Positions 36,112 through 44,940 of a stretch of 57,277 bases of DNA are shown piece by piece; position 1 is the first letter of the stretch; the number at the start of each line of letters is the position of its first letter. The notes under the pieces are model-generated. The model did not search any database. It saw only the letters and a list, made by a program, of their open reading frames with translations, and was not told where the DNA came from. The stretch is from Syntrophorhabdaceae bacterium (GTDB taxonomy: Bacteria; Desulfobacterota; Syntrophorhabdia; Syntrophorhabdales; Syntrophorhabdaceae): contig DATKMQ010000031.1 of assembly GCA_035541755.1 (NCBI GenBank), positions 1 through 57,277 on the forward strand, read 5' to 3'. Position numbers and translations under genes: made by a program.

Positions 36112-36801
36112 TCAATCTTCGGTCTTGCCCACCAATCGATAGACAAGCGCCCCAAGGAGGCCGCCGATGATAGGAGCGACCCAGAAAAGCCATAACTGAG
36201 ACAGGGCCGGCGCGCCGACGTATAACGCTACCCCTGTGCTCCTTGCGGGGTTGACCGAGGTGTTAGTCACAGGAATGCTGATGAGGTGGATCAGGGTAAG
36301 GCCCAAACCTATTGCGATGGGAGCAAACCCTTGAGGCGCCCGTTTGTCGGTGGAACCGAGAATGATGACGAGAAACATCATGGTCATAATGATCTCGGTA
36401 ACCAGGGCAGCGAGTAGAGAATAGCCTCCGGGGGAACGGACCCCGTAGCCGTTTGAGGCGAAACCCGCAGATACATCAAAGCCGGCCTTGCCGCTGGCTA
36501 TGACATAGAGCACGCCACCCGCTACAATAGCGCCCAGCACCTGGGCGACGATATAGGGCAGGACTTCGCTTCCCGGAAAACGGCCGCCGGCCCAAAGCCC
36601 CACGGAGACTGCCGGATTCAGGTGACAGCCGGATATGTGTCCGATGGCGTAGGCCATTGTCAATACAGTCAGACCAAAGGCCAGGGCAACGCCAAAAAGA
36701 CCGATGCCCACGTGAGGAAATGTAGCGGCCAGCACGGCACTGCCGCACCCGCCAAGCACAAGCCAGAAGGTCCCGAAAAACTCTGCGCCATATTTCTTCA
36801 T
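36112..36801 (-). CDS. aqpZ: Aquaporin Z-type water channel
   Basis: This 229-aa MIP-family channel has six transmembrane helices and both NPA motifs ([10 protein letters not shown] and [11 protein letters not shown]). The residues around them are of the narrow, water-selective type ([11 protein letters not shown], small residues before the second NPA). The start at 36801 is used because AAGGAGG is directly upstream and it gives the standard [15 protein letters not shown] opening; an upstream frame to 36933 has no support. It probably moves water, possibly other small solutes, across the inner membrane. Confidence 0.95.
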   Translation of the reverse strand: MKKYGAEFFGTFWLVLGGCGSAVLAATFPHVGIGLFGVALAFGLTVLTMAYAIGHISGCHLNPAVSVGLWAGGRFPGSEVLPYIVAQVLGAIVAGGVLYVIASGKAGFDVSAGFASNGYGVRSPGGYSLLAALVTEIIMTMMFLVIILGSTDKRAPQGFAPIAIGLGLTLIHLISIPVTNTSVNPARSTGVALYVGAPALSQLWLFWVAPIIGGLLGALVYRLVGKTED

Positions 36802-37003
36802 ATTGTCCTCCTTTGGCTCTTGGTTATAAGCAATCGACATGCGTCCCCATGCCCCTCTGCTTACTCGATAAACATATGCGCCGTATACAAAAAAAGCAAT
36901 ACATATATTGCGCCGAAACCAGCCGCACCTCACGTTCTCGAACCCGTTAGGTGCCCAGGAGGCTTTCGGGCCGTCTAGGAATTGAAGAGCGGGATAAAAA
37001 ACC
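36802..37003. other. Intergenic stretch left of the selenoprotein operon
   Basis: Frames on both strands here lack ribosome-binding sites and family resemblance. The region must hold the aqpZ promoter (minus strand) and the left part of the control region of the 37.2-kb operon. Confidence 0.5.
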
Positions 37004-37032
37004 TTGACAACAAGGTGGTTTGGCAGTAGTTA
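37004..37032 (+). promoter_or_regulatory. Candidate promoter of the selenoprotein operon
   Basis: A perfect TTGACA (37004-37009) is followed after 17 nt by TAGTTA (37027-37032), a poor -10. It lies 170 nt upstream of the UGSC gene. The leader between them has no evident gene. An activator would be expected with so weak a -10. Confidence 0.35.
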
Positions 37033-37201
37033 TCTAAGCACGATAGGATCTCTTTCGGGGGCGCGGTGCGACAAGCGCACACCACGGCTCAAGACCGCTA
37101 CCAGAGGGGAGCCTGTCCGCATCAAGAGGCAATAGGCGATCGGCATGTAACAACTTATGAGCAGCCGTTCAAAAATTCAAAGGGCAACAGGAGGAAACCA
37201 T

Positions 37202-39058
37202 ATGGGAACCGGATCTATTCGCTTTGTTCTGACGAGGACCGCCGCACTATGCATGTGTATTGCCTGCTTTCTGTCTGTTGCGGGGGTAACGCACGCCGCG
37301 GTTACGCTTGCGGTACTCAATCCCCAGGGAGAAATAGCCCCACCGCCCGTCTTCGTGCCTACGGCCCGTGTGGCAAGCCTTGACGGCAAGAAAATAGGCA
37401 TCTACTGGAACGGCAAACAAGGCGGAGAGAACTTTTGGGACGTGGTGGAAGAACAACTCAAGACCAGGTATCCTTCGGCTGAGGTTATACGATACAAAGG
37501 CCCTTTTGACCTCGGGCAAGCCATGGCGGAAAAGATCGCCAAGGAGTGCGACGTCTTCATGTACGGCGTGGGTGACTGAGGCTCCTGCAGCTGGGCCGGC
37601 GTGTCCGGTGCCATCAGGTTAGAGAAGCTTGGAAAACCGGTTGTCTATATCGTAGCAGACAATTTTTCCCATGATGCCGAACTATCCGCTGAAGATAATG
37701 GAATGCCCACACTTCGAAGGGTGGCGGTGCCGGGAGAAGAATTCTTTCAGCGGCGGATAAGCCGTGATCAGATAAAGCCTGTCGCAAATAGCGCGGTACA
37801 GGTCCTCATCGCGGGCTTGACCCGTCCGCTCACCAGAGAGGAACTGAATCCCAAACCAAAAAAGACCGCCATGGACAGGATAATCAAGATCACGGCGGAA
37901 AATTACGGAGCAGCCCTGGAGAAATTCAACGCCCTCTTCCTGGCCAATCATTGGGGCAGCGGGCTTCCGCTTATCCCGCCGACGCCAGAGCGGGTCAAAT
38001 GGATGCTCTCCGGTACAAGCCGGTCTAAAGACGAGGTGGTCGGCATCGTCGCTCCGAAGAACGGTAAAGCGACCGTAGAGAAGATCGCAATCAACGCAGT
38101 AATGGCTGGGGCCAAACCCGAGTATCTGCCCGTGATCATAGCGGCTATGGAAGGTTTTACCGCCAAAGATTACGACCTTGTGCACGTGCTCACCTCCTCG
38201 GGCTCCTTTTTTCCTGCCGTCATCGTACACGGGCCCATAGCTAAAGAGATCGGCATGAATTCAGGAACCGGCCTCATTGGCCACGGATTCAGGGCAAACA
38301 ACACCATCGGTCATGCCCTTCGTTTGAGTCTTTTAAATATCGGTCATCTCTGGCCCGGGGAGAACGATATGGCGCTCATAGGGCGCGTTTCCTCCCACAC
38401 ATTTTTCACCTTTGCCGAAAATGAACAGTTCAGTCCCTGGGAACCCTACCATGTGAGCATCGGTTTCAAGAAGGACGAGAGCGCGGTCACCGTTTCGACC
38501 GTGGGCGGATACACGGCAACAACCGGTATGACCGTGTACGGAGGAGGAGCTGTGGCGGTCTGGAGCGCCGATTCAATCCTCGATGCGATCGTCGCCGATA
38601 TAAGCCACGATCGGCGCATATTCACCCTGTTCAAGCGAGGGCAGGCAATACCGTCCGCGCACCCGTCCAAACACATCCTGGTGCTTGCGCCTGAGTTTGC
38701 CAGAGAACTGAACAGAAGAGGTTACACCAGGGCAAGTCTGCAGAAATATCTCTACGAAAAAACGAGCATACCGTTCGAAGAGTTGACCGCACAGGAAGTA
38801 AAGGCGGTTAGGGACAGGATCGAAGGCAGCAAGGCCCGCGACATGCTGCACTACGATATTATGCCTACTGACAGGATACCTGCCTATGAAGAAGTATTGA
38901 AGCCTGGCGGAAAGGTTCCGGTCGTTATCGCCCCCAGGGATATCACAATCCTTGTATCGGGCGGCATACCGGCTTATACGTTCGGCATGTCCTATTTCAG
39001 GGTTTCGCAGGAGACGAAACTCGTGCACGGCGCCACACTCACGAAAAGCGGGCGTTGA
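37202..39058 (+). CDS. Exported UGSC-family selenoprotein
   Basis: Two open frames, 37202-37579 and 37601-39058, lie in the same frame and are joined by one TGA at 37577-37579. Reading it as selenocysteine gives a 618-aa protein with Sec at residue 126 in the motif D-U-G-S-C-S-W, the signature of the UGSC (seleno)protein family. A signal peptide (about residues 1-32, ending THA) sends it to the periplasm. The first 190 residues form the UGSC domain. The remaining 430, with NHWGSGLPLIPPTPERV and SGTGLIGHGFRANNTIGHA, form a second conserved domain of unknown function. A SECIS-like hairpin follows the UGA. The ribosome-binding site is AGGAGGAAACC. It is the first gene of an exported redox operon. 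Confidence 0.9.
37580..37618 (+). promoter_or_regulatory. SECIS-like element of the UGSC gene
   Basis: A hairpin pairs CCTG (37584-37587) with CAGG (37615-37618) and, after internal loops, CCGG (37596-37599) with CCGG (37605-37608). The apical loop CGTGT is about 20 nt past the UGA and has G in its second position. This fits the bacterial SECIS layout read by SelB. Confidence 0.6.
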
Positions 39059-39157
39059 CGACTTATGGGACTCAGGTCCCGCTCCAAGGTATTGAGGGAA
39101 TCCGGTGGCGGCCACTCTTGTCTTAGGCTGCTGCCTTGTGAAGAGGAGGGATACAGG

Positions 39158-39580
39158 GTGTTATCACTAAAAAAGCTCGCATTCATTCTGGTTGTCATGA
39201 TAGCTATGACGCCTTACGCAGCTAGGATATGTAAAGCAAGCCACGAAGAGATTCCGCGCATTACCATCGAGGAACTTAAACGCCTTATCGACTCCGGAAC
39301 TGACGTGGTGATAATTGATGCCCAGGTAAAGAGTCTCTACAATAGAGGGCATATCAGGAAGGCGATAAATCTTCCCTGGAAGACAAGAGTCACGCTCACC
39401 GACGTCGAGAATATTCCGCCGGACAAACTCGTCGTGGTCTATTGCGATTGCGGACCAGGCGAATCGGACAGTTCCGATATAGCCGCTCAGCTATCTTCCC
39501 TCGGATATTTCGACGTCAAGGTGTTGGCGGATCCCTCCATACGGGGCTGGATTGAGGCAGGTTATCCCGTAGAGAAATAG
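39158..39580 (+). CDS. Exported rhodanese-like sulfurtransferase
   Basis: This 140-aa protein starts at GTG 39158, preceded by GAGGAGGGA, and opens with a signal peptide (about residues 1-27). The longer frame to 39065 would bury that signal. The single rhodanese domain shows VVIIDAQVKSLYNRGHI with the N-terminal Asp, GHIRKAINLPW, and an active-site loop beginning at VVYCDCGPGES. The catalytic Cys is thus part of a CDC pair. It would carry or transfer sulfur (or selenium) in the periplasm. It ends 2 nt before the cytochrome gene, inside the selenoprotein operon. Confidence 0.88.
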   Translation: MLSLKKLAFILVVMIAMTPYAARICKASHEEIPRITIEELKRLIDSGTDVVIIDAQVKSLYNRGHIRKAINLPWKTRVTLTDVENIPPDKLVVVYCDCGPGESDSSDIAAQLSSLGYFDVKVLADPSIRGWIEAGYPVEK

Positions 39581-39582
39581 AA

Positions 39583-40068
39583 ATGCGCATGTTCTCCTAT
39601 CCCGCGGTTATGGCCTTGCTGATCTTCTGTTGTGTGCGTATCGGACAAGAAAGTCCCGCGTATGCCCAGGATGCCTCAGGAAATTACGTGGGCTTTAAGG
39701 CCTGTTCCTCATGCCATCAAACCCTCACAGAAGGCTGGCTCACCACAAGGCACGCCAGGACATTCGAGAGTCTCAAGAAATCCTCCCAGGAGAATCTGCC
39801 CGGGTGCGTGAAATGCCATGTAACGGGCTACGGGGAGGACGGCGGATTTATCGATTACGATCTCACCCCTGAGATGGCCGGTGTCCAATGCGAGCAGTGC
39901 CACGGCGCAGGGCGTAAACACGTCGAAACGGGCGGGGAAGTGGGGCTTCCGGTCCGCTCAATGGGACAAGCCGCTTGCAGAAGATGCCATACGCCTGGTC
40001 AGGATGCAAACTTCGACTACCAAAAAAAGGTCCGGTCTGTTCACGGGTCTCAAGTCCTGAATAAATGA
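39583..40068 (+). CDS. Periplasmic four-heme cytochrome c (c554-like)
   Basis: This 161-aa secreted protein has a signal peptide ending around PAYA (about residue 29). Four CxxCH heme sites follow: CSSCH, CVKCH, CEQCH and CRRCH. His residues that could serve as distal ligands are present (TTRHARTFESL, GRKHVETGG). The layout resembles the cytochrome c554/NapC-independent small multiheme group. It could deliver or accept electrons for the neighbouring selenoproteins; this is inference from position only. Confidence 0.9.
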   Translation: MRMFSYPAVMALLIFCCVRIGQESPAYAQDASGNYVGFKACSSCHQTLTEGWLTTRHARTFESLKKSSQENLPGCVKCHVTGYGEDGGFIDYDLTPEMAGVQCEQCHGAGRKHVETGGEVGLPVRSMGQAACRRCHTPGQDANFDYQKKVRSVHGSQVLNK

Positions 40069-40084
40069 CAGGGGAGAATACGAA

Positions 40085-40795
40085 ATGAAGAAGAAACAGA
40101 GAAGACTGGGTGCTATCTTTATGGGACTTCTTTTTCTTGCCTGCCTTACGGGGTCGGCTTACGGCGGCGCTGGAAGACTGAGCGCCGAGCCTCTCTCTCA
40201 CGACTTCGGTGTCATCGACGAAGGAGCTACGGCCCGCGTGTCGGTCACGCTCACAAACGTAGGAGATGCCGATCTCACCATAACGGAAGTGAGGACCAAC
40301 TGAGCGTGCACCGAGGGCGCGCTTGGTAAGCGCGTGTTGAAACCGAAAGAAACGACTGCCCTCATTATCACTTACGCCACATCGGGACTCCCGGGTCCCT
40401 TCAAAAAAACTATCGACATATCTACGGATGCCGATACCCAAGAAACTGAGATCGTAATGACGGGAGAGGTGCGAGAAGCCCCCAGTGCAAAGATTCAGGT
40501 GGATCCGCGGAGGATTGACATCACAGTCCCCCAGGGTACGGAGCAGAGACAGATAATTACCATAAGAAATACGGGAAACCTTCCGCTCGTCATCAAAAAG
40601 ATTTACTCGCAGGAAACCGGAAAAGTCTACTTAGAGCCGAGGCCGGAACTTGTGATCGAACCGGGTAAATCGGTCACGAGCGAAATAAACATCATCCGGC
40701 GAGTGCAAGGGATGTTCAGAGAAATGATCGTGGTCGAGACTAACGCACGAAATGCTTTAAACGGCCGATTCATGATCATGGCTACCGGGAAATAG
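40085..40795 (+). CDS. Exported DUF1573-domain selenoprotein (UxC motif)
   Basis: Two same-frame segments, 40085-40303 and 40304-40795, are split by TGA at 40301-40303. Readthrough gives 236 aa with Sec at residue 73. The N-terminal signal peptide ends near SAYG. The first domain is DUF1573, an ASH/PapD-like beta fold: HDFGVIDEGATARVSVTLTN, then VRTN-U-A-C-T, then LKPKETTALIITY. In the family this spot normally reads SCGCT, so Sec replaces the first Cys of the CxC. A second similar beta domain follows (about 135-236). A 7-bp perfect hairpin with a GGT loop begins 15 nt after the UGA. The ribosome-binding site is GGGGAG. It lies 16 nt after the cytochrome. Confidence 0.85.
40304..40338 (+). 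promoter_or_regulatory. SECIS-like element of the DUF1573 gene
   Basis: A perfect stem CGCGCTT (40318-40324) / AAGCGCG (40328-40334) closes the loop GGT (40325-40327). The loop starts about 21 nt after the UGA and its first two bases are G. Both values lie inside the accepted bacterial SECIS window (roughly 16-37 nt, G in the first two loop positions). Confidence 0.75.
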
Positions 40796-40810
40796 GAGAC
40801 ACCATAAGCT

Positions 40811-41992
40811 ATGAGAATCTCCTTTCGGCATATCACCCGCGCGCCGCGGGAACTCAGATTATTTATTGCCGCGATATTCGCCATGGGCATGGGCTCCAGC
40901 ATCTTCGATTCCATATTCAACAATTTTCTGGACCAGAGGTTCGCGCTCACAGGTTTTGGCCGCTCATTTCTTGAGTTCCCACGAGAGTTCCCCGGGTTCC
41001 TCACGGTCTTCGTGTCTGCCTCGCTCTGGTTTCTCTGTAGCCGTCGGCTCGGCGCTGTAACCATGCTTATGAGCGCCGCTGGCTCGCTGCTTATGGGTTT
41101 TGTTTCGCCTGTCTACGCGATCATGATAGCCTGGCTCTTCGTCTACAGCCTTGGACAGCACCTCTTCATACCCCTGTCCTCAACGATCGGCATGGACCTC
41201 GCCGGAGAAGGCCAGGCCGGCCGCCGTCTCGGACAATTGAACGCAGTAAGGAACCTCTCGGCCATTCTCGGGAGCGCCATTGTATATCTCGGATTCAGGC
41301 TTCTTCATTTCACCTTTCCCTGCACCTTTTTCTTTGCCGCCACGGCCTTCGGTCTCGCGGCCGTTTTCATGTTCTCCATGAAGCGAGACAAGACCCATAT
41401 GCCCGCTATGTACCTCAACCTTCACCGCGAATACCGCCTCTACTATGTGCTGGCCGTGCTCTATGGCTCCAGGAAACAACTGTTTTTGACTTTCGCCCCC
41501 TGGGTACTCGTCACGATCTTTCATCAGCCAACACAGAGCATAGCTACGCTTCTCACCATCGGAGGCGTCATCGGCGTGGTATTTCAACCGTTCTTAGGCA
41601 GGGCCGTAGACAACTTCGGGGAACGGCTCGTTCTTATATCGGAGGCAGTGCTGCTCGTGTTTGTCTGCCTCGGATACGGTTTCTCCAGGTCCTTTTTTGC
41701 GGAGAGGACGGCGTTTCTCGTCGCATGCGCATGTTTTCTTTTGGATCAGATGCTCATGTCCGTCAACATGGCCCGCTCTACCTATATGAAAAAGATCGCC
41801 CTTCATCCCGATCATCTTCAGCCGGCGCTCACGAGTTCCGTAACTATCGACCACATCTTTTCCATTACCGTGGCCATTCTGGGTGGGATAATCTGGAACG
41901 CCTTCGGATTCCAGTACGTCTTTCTTATGGGCGCAATCATTGCCCTCTGCAATCTCTTCGCGGCAGCAATGATAAGAATTCCTGAGCGGTGA
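40811..41992 (+). CDS. MFS family transporter
   Basis: This 393-aa integral membrane protein has about 12 hydrophobic segments of the major facilitator type. Typical signs are Gly/Phe-rich helices, a charged central loop near residues 195-210 (MKRDKTHMPAMYL) and the loop FLGRAVDNFGER between later helices, matching the MFS 2-3 loop pattern of the second half. The substrate is not evident. It follows the DUF1573 gene by 15 nt, so it belongs to the selenoprotein operon and may import or export the small molecule on which that system acts. Confidence 0.85.
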   Translation: MRISFRHITRAPRELRLFIAAIFAMGMGSSIFDSIFNNFLDQRFALTGFGRSFLEFPREFPGFLTVFVSASLWFLCSRRLGAVTMLMSAAGSLLMGFVSPVYAIMIAWLFVYSLGQHLFIPLSSTIGMDLAGEGQAGRRLGQLNAVRNLSAILGSAIVYLGFRLLHFTFPCTFFFAATAFGLAAVFMFSMKRDKTHMPAMYLNLHREYRLYYVLAVLYGSRKQLFLTFAPWVLVTIFHQPTQSIATLLTIGGVIGVVFQPFLGRAVDNFGERLVLISEAVLLVFVCLGYGFSRSFFAERTAFLVACACFLLDQMLMSVNMARSTYMKKIALHPDHLQPALTSSVTIDHIFSITVAILGGIIWNAFGFQYVFLMGAIIALCNLFAAAMIRIPER

Positions 41993-42031
41993 AAAGAGGT
42001 AATAGGGGGGATCGAGATTGTGTGAGCGACG

Positions 42032-43639
42032 CTACTCGGACGAAGACGGCTTACCGTCGTCCCGGCGGGTAAAAAGCGAATAGTCGAGCGCCGGCCAGCA
42101 ATAATCAATGTCCTCTATTTCTGCAAGCTCCGCCTCCGAGAGTCTGCCCGCATCGCTTAATTTGCCTGCGGCCCAGATGAGTTTACGGAATCGCTGGTGG
42201 TGATGGTGGAAACGCTGGTTGGCATACTCCCTGGCCTGGGCGGTAAAGAGCAGGAATGGCCAGTCACTGCCCTGCATGAGGAGGAGCTCCCGGGCCATCT
42301 GTTTGAAGATGCGTTCTCCCCTCTGGTCTGTGGGTTTGGTTCCGGCAAAAACCTGTTCAGCCTCCAACACGCTCGCGTTGATGTAAGGCCAGATCCAGCC
42401 ATGCTCGGGGTTTTTCCAGACCGTGAAATCGGCGTTCAAACCCCAACTGCTCGGTTGCATGGCGATCGTGGAGAACTCCTGCCGGTGCCGATCGATATAG
42501 TCTCCCAGGCTCTGACTCACAACGTCAGGGGTATCCGCGAGCAGGCGATAGATAGTTTCCAACCAAGACACCCCTTCGTGCCACCAGTGACCGAAAAGTT
42601 CACAATCATAGGGGCAAACTACGATCGGTTCTGTCTTACAGGTCGTGGCCTCGCCCAAAAGACTTAAGACAAGGGACACAAAGTGGTGAGCGTGGTTTTT
42701 AGTCGAACGTGAGGCCGCCTCCGGGTCGTAGTATTCCTTGTCCGTTTGTCCCGTGACCCGCCAATAGCGCAATCCCGATTCGTGGTCCTTTCTGTGAAAC
42801 TCAAGATAGTTCCAATCGCCGGGATAACCTTCATCCGGGGACCAGACCTGCCTTCCTGTGGCCTCGTTCCGCCCGAATACGGCGCAGCCGGAGGCAAGTC
42901 CATAACCCTGATAAGTGGTAGGACCCGTGTCGTCATGCCGCCTCTGCACAAAGGAAGCGCCGGTGATACCCACCCCCTCCACAAAAAAATACTCGATGCC
43001 ATGATCCGCGAGCCACTCATCGAGGGCACGACGCATCCGTCCCTCTTTTTGAGACCACTCGGCAGGCCGATAGGCGCATTCCGGCAGCCAGAATCCGCGG
43101 GGACTACGGCCGAAGTATGTCTTGTAGGTTTCTACGCCCACTCGCACTTGCGCGAACACAGCGCTGTCGTGTTCGAGAAGAGGCAAGAATCCATGTGTCG
43201 CCGCCGATGTGAGCACCTCCACAGCGCCTTCATCTTGAAGCCACCTGAAAGTTCCCAGGATATCCTCGTGAAAATCGACCCTGTACGCATGATAATTGCG
43301 CTCGTAAAGATCGAACCAATAGTGAGAAATGGCCTGTCTCGTCTTGTCTTCACGGAAACGCTCCGCGTCCCGTCTCGCCCGCTCTATTTTGTCTTCCATG
43401 TAGGCGCGAAAACGTTCTTTCATGTAGACATCGGCAAGCTGTTCCATAAGCACGGGTACAAAGCCGACCATTATCCGGGGCTTGATACCGTCCAAATAAA
43501 GGGCTTTGAGCGCCCTGAGTAGAGGGATATACGTCTCGTTCATGGCTTCGAAAAGCCACTCTTCTCCCGCAGGCCACACCCCTGACTTACGGCAATAGGG
43601 AATGTGGCTATGGAGCATAAGCGCGAAAACACCTGGCAT
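42032..43639 (-). CDS. GH57 family 1,4-alpha-glucan branching enzyme-like protein
   Basis: This 535-aa protein has the GH57 branching-enzyme layout. FALMLHSHIPYCRKSG opens the barrel, the nucleophile Glu is in FWLPECAYRP (about residue 190), and the acid Asp is in CPYDCELFGHWWHEG (about residue 350). A C-terminal helical domain with SSWGLNADFTVWKNPEHGW and LLLMQGSDWPFLL completes it. It would introduce alpha-1,6 branches into glycogen. The start at 43639 has AAGGAG eight bases upstream; the GTG at 43648 lacks one. It converges with the selenoprotein operon. Confidence 0.92.
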   Translation of the reverse strand: MPGVFALMLHSHIPYCRKSGVWPAGEEWLFEAMNETYIPLLRALKALYLDGIKPRIMVGFVPVLMEQLADVYMKERFRAYMEDKIERARRDAERFREDKTRQAISHYWFDLYERNYHAYRVDFHEDILGTFRWLQDEGAVEVLTSAATHGFLPLLEHDSAVFAQVRVGVETYKTYFGRSPRGFWLPECAYRPAEWSQKEGRMRRALDEWLADHGIEYFFVEGVGITGASFVQRRHDDTGPTTYQGYGLASGCAVFGRNEATGRQVWSPDEGYPGDWNYLEFHRKDHESGLRYWRVTGQTDKEYYDPEAASRSTKNHAHHFVSLVLSLLGEATTCKTEPIVVCPYDCELFGHWWHEGVSWLETIYRLLADTPDVVSQSLGDYIDRHRQEFSTIAMQPSSWGLNADFTVWKNPEHGWIWPYINASVLEAEQVFAGTKPTDQRGERIFKQMARELLLMQGSDWPFLLFTAQAREYANQRFHHHHQRFRKLIWAAGKLSDAGRLSEAELAEIEDIDYCWPALDYSLFTRRDDGKPSSSE

Positions 43640-43939
43640 GTGCCTCACTCCTTGTCCTGGCCGTTACGCTCGCGGCCAGCATACCATTATAGCATCACGG
43701 GAAACCCTTGGCTACACTGATTCGCCACACATCCAAAGTTTTTTTAACTGATGGGGGTCGGCTGCCTGTCCGTGTGATGCCAATCACTTAGATATAGCCA
43801 GGAGTATGTTATACTCTCTTGTGCCAATGTTGTTATCTTGTTCCCCCCGTGGTTCCCGCGCTATCACACGCACGCTTATTGTCTGTTTGAGCCTCTTTCC
43901 TGGAGGCCACTAAAAATGGTATCGTGAAGGAGTGCTATC
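43640..43939. other. Intergenic stretch with a candidate promoter
   Basis: No gene is seen. An extended -10 (TG-T-TATACT, with TATACT at 43810-43815) points rightward to the protease remnant 125 nt on. The -35 region is poor. Confidence 0.4.
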
Positions 43940-44754
43940 ATGGCGGAGAGATTAGTGAGCAGGTTCATACGGACATTAGCCGCGATTGCGGCCATCCTAA
44001 TTTTCACGGGATCGTTGGCCAATTCTACGCCATTAGACGACATACGCGCCGCGATTGCGCATAAAAGGGCAAGATGGATTGCTGATGAAACATCGATTTC
44101 ACGATTATCGGACCACGAAAAAAGGCAGCGGCTGGGGCTCGTCAAGGAGGTAGCGACCGGCAACGAACCTGTACTTCAAGTCGCCGCGCCTCTCTCGACG
44201 CTTACGACACAGTTTGACTGGAGGCTAAACGGCCGCGTCACCGCGGTTAGAGACCAGGGGAGTTGCGGAAGCTGCAACGGAGGTTATATCAACCGGGCAG
44301 CGGACTATGTCCGCGATACGGGATTGCCCCCTGAGACCTACTTTCCCTACACCGCTTCATCGTCGGATGATGTGTGTGGCAATGCTACTCAAGGATGGCA
44401 GGGTAGCGTCAGAAAAATCATCTCCTGGTCATATGTCAACACCACGACCGTCTCAGTACAAGATCTCAAAAACGCACTGGCCACGTACGGGCCGCTCGTT
44501 ACAACCATGGACGTCTATTATGACTTCTTCTCATACATGAGCGGGGTCTATGAATATGTGAACGGCGCCTATCAGGGTGGTCATGCCATTCTTATCGTGG
44601 GGTACACAGTTGGGGGACCGGGTGGGGCGAGAGTGGATACTTCAACATCGCGTATTCCCAAACCGCATCTCCTGTCTATTTCGGCCAATGGACTATTGCC
44701 TATTATCCGTCGATTGTGTTTCCTGCGCCGCCCTCTGGCCTGCGCGTAAGGTAA
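43940..44754 (+). pseudogene. Broken papain-like (C1A) cysteine protease
   Basis: The N-terminus is a signal peptide and a short propeptide. The mature domain begins FDWRLNGRVTAVRDQGSCGSC, the usual papain opening with the catalytic Cys. It then jumps straight to NGGYINRAADYV, a block normally about 40 residues further on, so an in-frame segment is deleted. Later GGHAILIVGY (catalytic His) is followed by nonsense. The +1 shifted frame reads NSWGTGWGESGYFNIAYSQ, the normal next block, so a second deletion has joined GY to NSWG with a frameshift. The shifted frame ends at 44754, just at PPSGLRVR, the kind of sequence that starts an Fn3 domain. The unshifted frame stops at 44749. It is probably non-functional. 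Confidence 0.8.
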
Positions 44755-44940
44755 GAGGAAGTTAGGCGGCGCATACGTTAGGACTCGAAATCAGTCATCT
44801 CTGTGTTAGTCAAGCGTGAGTACGTTCATTTAAGGGCGGTACGTCCAAAACCTGCCTAAGCCGCCATAGCTCTGCTATCTTCTATCCTGTGACATACATC
44901 ATTACACTTGTTCAGCATTTGTGTCAGTATATAAAAGAAG

